The translations under genes and the position numbers were made by a program. Of a stretch of DNA of 13,000 nucleotides, positions 1 to 4,980 are shown one piece after another. Origin of the DNA: JBARRS01 sp049644345. GTDB taxonomy: Bacteria > Actinomycetota > Thermoleophilia > Gaiellales > Gaiellaceae. Every line of letters starts with the position of its first letter. The first letter of the stretch is position 1. The notes below the pieces were generated by a model. The model was not told where the DNA came from. It saw only the letters and a program-made list of their open reading frames with translations, and did not search any database. The DNA lies in assembly GCA_049644345.1 (NCBI GenBank), contig JBARRS010000062.1, forward strand, positions 1 through 13,000, read 5' to 3'.

Positions 1-645
1 CTCTACCCCACCTGTGCGGGATGGGTGCAGGACGAACTGTTCGTCAAACCGTTCGATGCGGCGTCAACGGACGTGACTTCCACGACCATGCGCTGGGAGT
101 CAGCCCCGGCGTGGTCGCCCAGCGGACGAAACATCGCGTTTTCCTTCACAGACAGAAGCTCGGCTGTGTCCGGTATCGCGATCCTCGACCTGCAGACAGG
201 AGCTCAAAAGGTTCTTGCCTCCGCGCCGTTGGATAGCGGGATGTTCTACTCAAACCCAGCCTGGTCTCCGGATGGGCGCCAGGTGGCGTTTGTGTTCAGT
301 GGCGACATCGCGGTGATCAACGCCGACGGCAGCGGATTCCACATCCTGATCCTCGGCCCGAAAGGTGTCTACAGTGAAGGACGGGCCGATCTCAGCCACC
401 CCTCCTGGTCACCCAACGGGCACGAGATCGCATTCAGCGTCTCCTGGTACGACTCAAACAGCGGCATCTTCGTCAGCAAGCCAGACGGAACGCACCTAAG
501 ACGACTCACGCGCGGCAATGACACCGAGCCGGCCTGGTCGCCCGACGGCCAAAGGCTCGTCTTCGTACGCCAGCCAAGGAACACCCGCAGCACCCTTCGC
601 GTGGTCCGGTCGGATGGCCGCGGTTACGGCAGGCGCCTTCTCTAG
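1..645 (+). CDS. PD40/TolB-like beta-propeller protein, C-terminal part (5' end outside window)
   Basis: The frame is open from the left edge to the TAG at 643-645, so this is the C-terminal ~214 residues of a longer protein. It contains four tandem blade motifs of the PD40 (WD40-like, TolB-type) kind: APAWSPSGRNIAFSF, NPAWSPDGRQVAFVF, HPSWSPNGHEIAFSV and EPAWSPDGQRLVFVR. Each is followed by a strand such as IAVINADGSG or IFVSKPDGTHLRRL. Such repeats form a beta-propeller, usually in periplasmic or secreted proteins; here they suggest a ligand- or protein-binding surface rather than an enzyme. A GTG at 25 could serve as a start, but the coding pattern continues in frame upstream of it, so a missing N-terminus is more likely. 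The specific partner cannot be named. The fold is fairly certain and the role unknown. Confidence 0.85.
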   Translation, partial: LYPTCAGWVQDELFVKPFDAASTDVTSTTMRWESAPAWSPSGRNIAFSFTDRSSAVSGIAILDLQTGAQKVLASAPLDSGMFYSNPAWSPDGRQVAFVFSGDIAVINADGSGFHILILGPKGVYSEGRADLSHPSWSPNGHEIAFSVSWYDSNSGIFVSKPDGTHLRRLTRGNDTEPAWSPDGQRLVFVRQPRNTRSTLRVVRSDGRGYGRRLL

Positions 646-772
646 CCTTGATCCTCTATGCGCTCGTCGACCACCGCCTCGCCGAGCATCGACCTGCGCG
701 GGCTCGGTGGTCGCGGTTTCTAGCGGTTTCTACCGATTTCAGGCGGTAAAGCGAGAGATGCGCTTGAGACGC
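646..772. other. Short non-coding gap
   Basis: No convincing coding sequence lies between the propeller gene and the hairpin before tRNA-Trp. A 10-bp unit, gcggtttcta, occurs twice in direct tandem at 713-722 and 723-732, followed by a looser third copy (ccgatttca). No function is assigned. Confidence 0.5.
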
Positions 773-800
773 CGAAACCCGCCTAGCAAAGCGGGTTTCG
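773..800 (-). terminator. Intrinsic terminator-like hairpin (possibly bidirectional)
   Basis: A perfect 10-bp inverted repeat, CGAAACCCGC (773-782) and GCGGGTTTCG (791-800), encloses an 8-nt loop. It starts 17 nt beyond the 3' end of the minus-strand tRNA-Trp and is well placed to end that transcript. It also lies 128 nt past the stop of the plus-strand propeller gene, so it may serve both. The AAA...TTT outer stem resembles intrinsic terminators, but there is no long T-run after it on either strand. Confidence 0.65.
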
Positions 801-816
801 GGTCAACCATGAGCCA

Positions 817-889
817 CAGGGGCGGCAGGACTCGAACCTGCAACCCCCGGTTTTGGAGACCGGTGCTCTGCCAGTTGAGCTACGCCCCT
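817..889 (-). tRNA. tRNA-Trp (CCA anticodon)
   Basis: Read on the minus strand this folds as a complete 73-nt tRNA. The acceptor AGGGGCG pairs with CGCCCCT. The D-arm contains GCTCAACTGGCAGAGC, the anticodon stem is CCGGT/ACCGG around the loop CTCCAAA (anticodon CCA), and the T-arm is GCAGG-TTCGAGT-CCTGC. The discriminator base is G, as expected for tRNA-Trp. The 3' CCA is not encoded. A TACAAT hexamer lies 16 nt upstream and a strong hairpin downstream, so it looks like a monocistronic tRNA gene. Confidence 0.96.
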
Positions 890-905
890 AGGGGTTGGCT
901 CGACG

Positions 906-911
906 ATTGTA
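906..911 (-). promoter_or_regulatory. -10 hexamer of tRNA-Trp promoter
   Basis: On the minus strand this reads TACAAT, close to the sigma-70 consensus. It would start transcription about 10 nt before the tRNA 5' end at 889. No clear -35 element is seen at 17 nt spacing. Confidence 0.6.
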
Positions 912-949
912 GCCGCGCCTCGGTGGGCGCTAGGCGCGGGGGAGCCGAG

Positions 950-955
950 TAAGCT
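950..955 (+). promoter_or_regulatory. -10 hexamer, leaderless geometry, small membrane protein gene
   Basis: TAAGCT ends exactly 6 nt before the GTG at 962, so the expected transcription start falls on or next to the start codon. No Shine-Dalgarno sequence is present. It is divergent to the tRNA-Trp promoter about 40 bp away. No -35 consensus is visible. Confidence 0.45.
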
Positions 956-961
956 CGCCCC

Positions 962-1153
962 GTGAGCCGGCCCGGCCAGCGGCGCTCGCTCGGCGCGCTC
1001 TTTCTCGTCCTCTCGCTCGTCTTCGTGGGCATCGCCGCGGCGGCTGCCGACGCGGCCACGCGTGAGCCGAAGCTGGTCGTGATCGTCGTCGCGGCAGCCG
1101 TGATTGCGCTCTGGCTGGGCTCTTTGGCGGTGCGCTCGCTGCGGCCTCGCTGA
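962..1153 (+). CDS. Small two-helix membrane protein, unknown function
   Basis: This 63-residue protein has a basic N-terminus (SRPGQRR) and two hydrophobic segments, at about residues 10-30 (starting LGALFLVLSLVFVG) and 38-57 (starting KLVVIVVAAAVIALW), and ends in a basic tail (RSLRPR). It would be an integral membrane hairpin with both ends in the cytoplasm by the positive-inside rule. The GTG start is supported by a TAAGCT hexamer 6 nt upstream. It ends 33 nt before the sigma-factor gene, which has its own promoter-like hexamer. I do not recognise a family. It has no room for a cytoplasmic sigma-binding domain, so an anti-sigma role is not supported. The ORF is probably real, given its composition and start context, but a chance ORF is not excluded. 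Confidence 0.6.
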   Translation: MSRPGQRRSLGALFLVLSLVFVGIAAAAADAATREPKLVVIVVAAAVIALWLGSLAVRSLRPR

Positions 1154-1174
1154 GGAAAACGCCGCAGGACGCCG

Positions 1175-1180
1175 TATCCT
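1175..1180 (+). promoter_or_regulatory. -10 hexamer, leaderless geometry, sigma-factor gene
   Basis: TATCCT is followed by exactly 6 nt and then the GTG start at 1187. There is no Shine-Dalgarno sequence between them, so the mRNA is probably leaderless. No -35 element stands out. Confidence 0.5.
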
Positions 1181-1186
1181 CTCACC

Positions 1187-1969
1187 GTGGCAGACGAGAT
1201 GCAGCCGCTCTGGCAGGAGTTCCGCCGGACCGGCGACAAGGCGATTCGCGACCGCCTGATCGTCAACTACGCGCCGCTCGTCAAGTACGTCGCGGGCCGC
1301 GTCGGCAGCGGCCTCCCGGCGCACGTGGACGACGGGGATCTCGTCCAGTACGGCCTGCTCGGCCTGATCAGCGCGATCGAGCGCTACGACCCGGGCCGCG
1401 ACGTCAAGTTCGAGACGTATGCGATCTCGCGGATCAAGGGGTCGATCATCGACGAGCTCCGCGCGATGGATTGGGTGCCCCGCTCCGTCCGCTCCCGCGC
1501 GCGAGACATCGAGCGTGCGATCGCCGACCTCGAGTCGAAGCTCGGACGCACGCCTACCGACGAGGAGGTCGCGTCAAAGCTCGGGGTCACCGAGGACGAG
1601 TTCAACGAGAGCCTCTCGGAGATCTCCCGCTCCTCGATCGCGGCGCTCGACGAGCTCTGGACGATGTCGTCGGGCGGAGACCAGGTCGCCCTGATCGACA
1701 CGCTGCCGGACACAGAAGGGCCGGAGCCGCAGTCGGCGCTCGCCGAGACGGAGATGAAGGAGGCGCTCGGAGAGGCGATCGCAAGGCTGCCCGAGCGCGA
1801 GAAGCTCGTCGTCACGCTCTACTACTACGAGGAGCTGACGCTGCGCGAGATCGGCGAGGTGCTCGGCGTCACCGAGTCGCGCGTCTCACAGCTGCACACG
1901 AAGGCGATCCTCCGCCTCAAGGCGCGCCTCGCCGGCCCGGCGCGCGAGCCGCTCGAGCGCTCCGGGTAG
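1187..1969 (+). CDS. whiG: RNA polymerase sigma factor, FliA/WhiG family (group 3)
   Basis: This 260-residue protein has the sigma2-sigma3-sigma4 order and the length typical of the FliA/WhiG family, and it lacks the region 1.1 of primary sigma factors. Region 2 spans about residues 20-95, with DLVQYGLLGLISAIERYDP (51-69) for core binding and FETYAISRIKGSIIDELR (75-92) for -10 recognition and melting. DWVPRSVR follows at 95-102. Region 3 runs to about 155. Region 4 is about 195-248, with the helix-turn-helix LREIGEVLGVTESRVSQLHT at 219-238. Family members direct flagellar (FliA) or sporulation (WhiG) regulons, but no such genes are visible here. The target regulon is therefore unknown and the symbol marks family only. 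The GTG start has a TATCCT hexamer 6 nt upstream. A GC-rich hairpin immediately follows the stop. Confidence 0.93.
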   Translation: MADEMQPLWQEFRRTGDKAIRDRLIVNYAPLVKYVAGRVGSGLPAHVDDGDLVQYGLLGLISAIERYDPGRDVKFETYAISRIKGSIIDELRAMDWVPRSVRSRARDIERAIADLESKLGRTPTDEEVASKLGVTEDEFNESLSEISRSSIAALDELWTMSSGGDQVALIDTLPDTEGPEPQSALAETEMKEALGEAIARLPEREKLVVTLYYYEELTLREIGEVLGVTESRVSQLHTKAILRLKARLAGPAREPLERSG

Positions 1970-1986
1970 CGAGCCCGCGGCTCGCT
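1968..1986 (+). terminator. GC-rich hairpin after the sigma-factor gene
   Basis: AGCGAGC (1968-1974) and GCTCGCT (1980-1986) form a 7-bp stem around a 5-nt loop, CCGCG. The hairpin begins inside the sigma-gene stop codon and ends on the first base of the TAAGAT hexamer of the next gene. It has no T-run, so it is either a weak terminator or a structure affecting initiation downstream. Confidence 0.35.
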
Positions 1987-1991
1987 AAGAT
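1986..1991 (+). promoter_or_regulatory. -10 hexamer of EF-G-like gene
   Basis: TAAGAT lies 36 nt before the ATG at 2028. A start about 7 nt downstream would give a leader of about 30 nt containing the Shine-Dalgarno sequence at 2011-2019. No -35 consensus is evident. Confidence 0.45.
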
Positions 1992-2010
1992 CGGCACCGC
2001 ACCCGTCTCG

Positions 2011-2019
2011 AAGGAGGAG
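2011..2019 (+). promoter_or_regulatory. Strong Shine-Dalgarno sequence of EF-G-like gene
   Basis: AAGGAGGAG lies 8 nt before the ATG at 2028. It is the strongest ribosome-binding site in the window and fixes the start of this gene. Confidence 0.8.
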
Positions 2020-2027
2020 ACTCACGC

Positions 2028-4076
2028 ATGCCCGTAGAGCCCGCCAAGATCCGAAACGTCGCGGTCGTCGGTCACCGCGGTACGGGCAAGACCTCTCTCG
2101 TCGAGGCGATGCTGTTCCAGGCCGGCGCGGTCAACCGCCTCGGGGCGATCGAGCAAGGCACGACCACGACCGACTGGGACGAGGACGAGCAGCGCCGGCA
2201 GATGTCCCTCTCCGCCGCGCTCTCGCACCTGGAGTGGCAGGGTCGCAAGATCAACCTGATCGACACGCCGGGCGACCCGGGCTTCCAGGGCGACCAGATC
2301 GCGGCTCTCCGCGTGGTCGAGGGCGCGCTCTTCGTCGTCAGCGCCGTGATGGGGGTCGAGGTCGGTACGGGGCGCGCTTGGGAGCGCGCCGAGTCGCTCG
2401 ATCTCTGCCGCCTCGTCTTCGTGAACATGCTCGACCGCGAGCGCGCCGACTTCTTCCGCGCCCTCGAGCAGCTGCGCGGCCAGCTCTCCGAGCGCTGCGT
2501 CGCCGTCCACCTGCCGATCGGCGTGGAGCACGAGGTCAGCGGGATCGTGGATCTCCTGCACATGAGGGCCTACAAGAGCCCCGAAGGGGAGCGGGAGGGG
2601 GACCCGGGGCCGATTCCCGAGGAGCTCTCCGACGAGGTGGCCGAACACCGCGAGAAGCTCCTCGACGCGGTCGTCGAGACCGACGAGGGTCTGATGGAGC
2701 GCTACCTCGACGGGCAGGAGCTCGCCGAGGACGAGGTCGCGCATGCCCTCAAGGATGCGGTCACGCGCGGCGAGATCTTCCCGGTCGCCTGTGGCCTCGC
2801 CACGAAGAACCTCGGCACGACGGCGCTGCTGGACCTGCTTGTCGAGGGCGTGCCCTCGCCGGCGAAAAAGCCGAGCCCGCTCTCGGTCGACGGTGGCGGC
2901 TCGGCCGCGTTCGTGTTCAAGACGATCGCCGACCCGTTCGCGGGCCGGATCAACGTCTTCCGCATCCTCGACGGCACGCTCTCGGGCGACATGACGCTAG
3001 TCAACCTCCGAACGCACGGCAAGGAGCGAGTCGGCCAGCTGCTGACGCTCCAGGGGAAGGAGCACGAGCAGACGACCGACTTCGGGGCCGGCGACATCGG
3101 CGCGGCCGCGAAGCTGAAGGACGTGCAGACGGGCGATCTCCTGCTCGCGCAGGAGCGCGAGGTGGAGCTGCCCAAGCTCGACTTCCCGGAGCCGGTGATG
3201 AGCTTCGCCGTGACGCCGAAGGCCAAGGGTGACGAGGAGAAGGTCGCTTCTTCCCTTCGGCGTCTCGGCGAGGAGGACCCGACACTCGTCCTCCGCCGCG
3301 ACGAGCAGACGGGCGAGCACCTGATCTCGGGGATGAGCCAGATGCACGTCGAGGTCGCGGTCGACCGGCTGAAGCGTCGCTTCGGAGTCGACGTCGACCT
3401 TCACCAGCCGCGCGTGCCGTACGTGGAGACGATCCGCAAGGATGCCCGCGCCCGCCACCGGTACAAGAAGCAGACGGGCGGCCGCGGCCAGTTCGGCGAC
3501 TGTGAGATCGTGATCGAGCCCCTAGACCAGGGCGAGGGCTACGAGTTCGTGGACGAGATCGTCGGGGGCGTCATCTCCCAGAGCTTCCGGCCCGCCGTCG
3601 ACAAGGGGATTCAGGAGGCGATGCGCTCGGGTGAGCTCGCCGGCGCTCCGGTGAAAGGAGTGCGCGTGCGGCTCGTCGACGGCCAGATGCACTCCGTCGA
3701 CTCCTCGGAGATGGCGTTCAAGATTGCAGGCTCGATGGCGTTCAAGGAGGCGTACCAGAAGGCCGACCCGGTGCTGCTCGAGCCGATCATGGAGGTCGAC
3801 GTCAGCGTTCCGGACGAGGCCGTCGGCGCCGTCAACGGCGACCTCAACTCACGCCGCGGCCGGCTGCTCGGGATGGAGCCGCAGGGCGGCATGACGTCGA
3901 TTCGCGCCGAGGTGCCGATGGCGGAGATCCTGACCTACTCGCAGTCGCTGACCTCGCTGACGGGCGGGCGCGGGGACTACCACATGCACTTCGCCCGTTA
4001 CGAGCAAGTGCCCTCGCACGTCGCGCAGAAGGTGATCGACGAGCGCAACCGCGAGAAGGAAGAAGCGAAGGTCTAG
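2028..4076 (+). CDS. Elongation factor G-like translational GTPase (EF-G2 type)
   Basis: This 682-residue protein has EF-G architecture. The G domain carries the P-loop GHRGTGKT (15-22), where canonical EF-G has AHIDAGKT, and DTPGDPGF (79-86), where the canonical His of DTPGH is Asp. The NKxD position reads NMLD (133-136), with Met for Lys. Domain II follows from about 290 (AFVFKTIADPFAGRINVFRI), then domain III. Domain IV contains GGRGQFGDCEIVIEP and GGVISQSFRPAVDKGIQEAM. A domain V-like C-terminus contains PMAEILTYSQSLTSLTGGRG. EF-G catalyses ribosomal translocation and, with RRF, recycling; EF-G2-type paralogues are common in actinobacteria and their role is not settled. No ribosomal-protein or tuf genes are adjacent, so this is not the str-operon fusA. 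A zinc-ribbon protein gene begins 3 nt after the stop. The start is set by a strong Shine-Dalgarno sequence and ATG. Confidence 0.93.
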   Translation: MPVEPAKIRNVAVVGHRGTGKTSLVEAMLFQAGAVNRLGAIEQGTTTTDWDEDEQRRQMSLSAALSHLEWQGRKINLIDTPGDPGFQGDQIAALRVVEGALFVVSAVMGVEVGTGRAWERAESLDLCRLVFVNMLDRERADFFRALEQLRGQLSERCVAVHLPIGVEHEVSGIVDLLHMRAYKSPEGEREGDPGPIPEELSDEVAEHREKLLDAVVETDEGLMERYLDGQELAEDEVAHALKDAVTRGEIFPVACGLATKNLGTTALLDLLVEGVPSPAKKPSPLSVDGGGSAAFVFKTIADPFAGRINVFRILDGTLSGDMTLVNLRTHGKERVGQLLTLQGKEHEQTTDFGAGDIGAAAKLKDVQTGDLLLAQEREVELPKLDFPEPVMSFAVTPKAKGDEEKVASSLRRLGEEDPTLVLRRDEQTGEHLISGMSQMHVEVAVDRLKRRFGVDVDLHQPRVPYVETIRKDARARHRYKKQTGGRGQFGDCEIVIEPLDQGEGYEFVDEIVGGVISQSFRPAVDKGIQEAMRSGELAGAPVKGVRVRLVDGQMHSVDSSEMAFKIAGSMAFKEAYQKADPVLLEPIMEVDVSVPDEAVGAVNGDLNSRRGRLLGMEPQGGMTSIRAEVPMAEILTYSQSLTSLTGGRGDYHMHFARYEQVPSHVAQKVIDERNREKEEAKV

Positions 4077-4079
4077 GGC

Positions 4080-4694
4080 GTGTCCCGCCGCGTCAACAGC
4101 GTCGAGCTCAAGCGCGTATGTGCCGTCTGCGAACGCACGTTGCTCGTCGGCGAGCGTGCGGTCCGCTACGCGCCTGACGGCGAGACCTTCGTGGACGTCT
4201 GCCCACTCTGCCAGGAGATCGCCGTCGAGGAAGGCTGGCTCAAGGAAGGCAGTCCGACCACGCCGATCGTCGACGGCGAGTCGCGTCGGCGGAGGTTCAG
4301 CCTCTCGGCTCTCTTCGACGCTCGCCGCGGCGAGGAGCCCGCCGTCGCGCCGGAGCCGATCCTGCGGCGCCTGTCGGAGCCCGAGCAGGCGATCGTCGAG
4401 GCCGCGGAGCTGTTCAACGCGAGCCCGTTCCGGCGGACGATCGCGGGGATCGCAAAGAGTCTCGCCGGCCCTCGCGTCTCGATCCTCCCGCTTCCCGGGG
4501 TGAACATCGAGGTGGTGTTGACGATCGCCTGGGACATCTCGTGGTACCAGTACCGCGTCACGCCCGAATCGGCCCAGCCCGTGCGACTGGAGGAGCGCGG
4601 CTACGAGATCACCGAGCTCGACCCGCTCTACAAGGAGTGGAACGGGCACCTCGAGCCGGACGGCCGGATCGTGGCGGACCTGCCGCGGCTCTAG
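4080..4694 (+). CDS. Zinc-ribbon protein of unknown function, coupled to the EF-G-like gene
   Basis: This 204-residue protein begins with two CxxC pairs, C14-x2-C17 (CAVC) and C41-x2-C44 (CPLC). Their spacing fits a small treble-clef or zinc-ribbon metal site. A charged linker (about 55-95) leads to a C-terminal domain of about 100 residues containing ASPFRRTIAGIAKSLAGP and DISWYQYRV. There is no signal peptide or clear membrane segment, so it should be cytoplasmic. The GTG start lies 3 nt after the EF-G-like stop with no separate promoter, so the two are surely co-transcribed and probably translationally coupled. Function is unknown. The context suggests a ribosome- or GTPase-related role, which is inference only. 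Confidence 0.85.
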   Translation: MSRRVNSVELKRVCAVCERTLLVGERAVRYAPDGETFVDVCPLCQEIAVEEGWLKEGSPTTPIVDGESRRRRFSLSALFDARRGEEPAVAPEPILRRLSEPEQAIVEAAELFNASPFRRTIAGIAKSLAGPRVSILPLPGVNIEVVLTIAWDISWYQYRVTPESAQPVRLEERGYEITELDPLYKEWNGHLEPDGRIVADLPRL

Positions 4695-4713
4695 CGCGCG
4701 CAGCACCCGGCCT

Positions 4714-4719
4714 TACACT
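4714..4719 (+). promoter_or_regulatory. -10 hexamer, leaderless geometry, Arg-rich small protein gene
   Basis: TACACT ends exactly 6 nt before the GTG at 4726, with no Shine-Dalgarno sequence between. This is the same geometry as at 950 and 1175. Confidence 0.5.
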
Positions 4720-4725
4720 GAGAGC

Positions 4726-4962
4726 GTGATCTATTGCGTGATCCCGCGCGAGCTCGCCGACGAGCTCTACGAGAAGATGGTCGAGTATTACAAGGACAAC
4801 CCGAACGTGACGGTGATCGTCGACCGGCGCGAGGGGCCCGACCGGCGCGCGGGGCAGCCCGCCGGCGAATACAAGGAACGAAGGACAACGCGCGACCGCC
4901 GCCGGAAGCGGATTCCGGGCACGTTCCCGGAGACCGAGGCTCCGGAGTCGGAGACCGGGTAA
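4726..4962 (+). CDS. Small Arg-rich protein with repeated DRR motifs, unknown function
   Basis: This 78-residue protein has two parts. Residues 1-32 (MIYCVIPRELADELYEKMVE... then VTVIVD) look like a short alpha/beta fold. Residues 33-62 carry repeated acidic-Arg-Arg units: DRRE (33-36), DRRA (39-42), ERRT (51-54) and DRRRKR (57-62). An acidic tail ends the protein (PETEAPESETG). The basic middle could bind nucleic acid or an acidic partner, but nothing proves it. The GTG start is supported by a TACACT hexamer 6 nt upstream. The gene lies 31 nt after the zinc-ribbon gene and 18 nt before the aldehyde dehydrogenase, each with its own promoter-like element, so it may be a separate transcription unit. 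I do not recognise a named family. Confidence 0.75.
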   Translation: MIYCVIPRELADELYEKMVEYYKDNPNVTVIVDRREGPDRRAGQPAGEYKERRTTRDRRRKRIPGTFPETEAPESETG

Positions 4963-4967
4963 GCCCG

Positions 4968-4973
4968 TAGAAT
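4968..4973 (+). promoter_or_regulatory. -10 hexamer, leaderless geometry, aldehyde dehydrogenase gene
   Basis: TAGAAT ends 7 nt before the GTG at 4981, again without a Shine-Dalgarno sequence. It overlaps neither neighbouring coding region, lying just after the small Arg-rich gene. Confidence 0.5.
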
Positions 4974-4980
4974 CGCGCCC

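Noticed and set aside
962..1153. Small membrane protein as an anti-sigma factor for the adjacent sigma factor
   Set aside because: The protein is almost entirely two membrane helices with tails of fewer than 10 residues. It lacks a sigma-binding domain, and each gene has its own promoter-like hexamer.
803..1324. 173-aa minus-strand ORF ending in VAQLAEHRSPKPGVAGSS-like sequence
   Set aside because: The C-terminal part is the tRNA-Trp gene read as protein, a known annotation artefact. The rest is antisense to the small membrane protein and sigma-factor genes.
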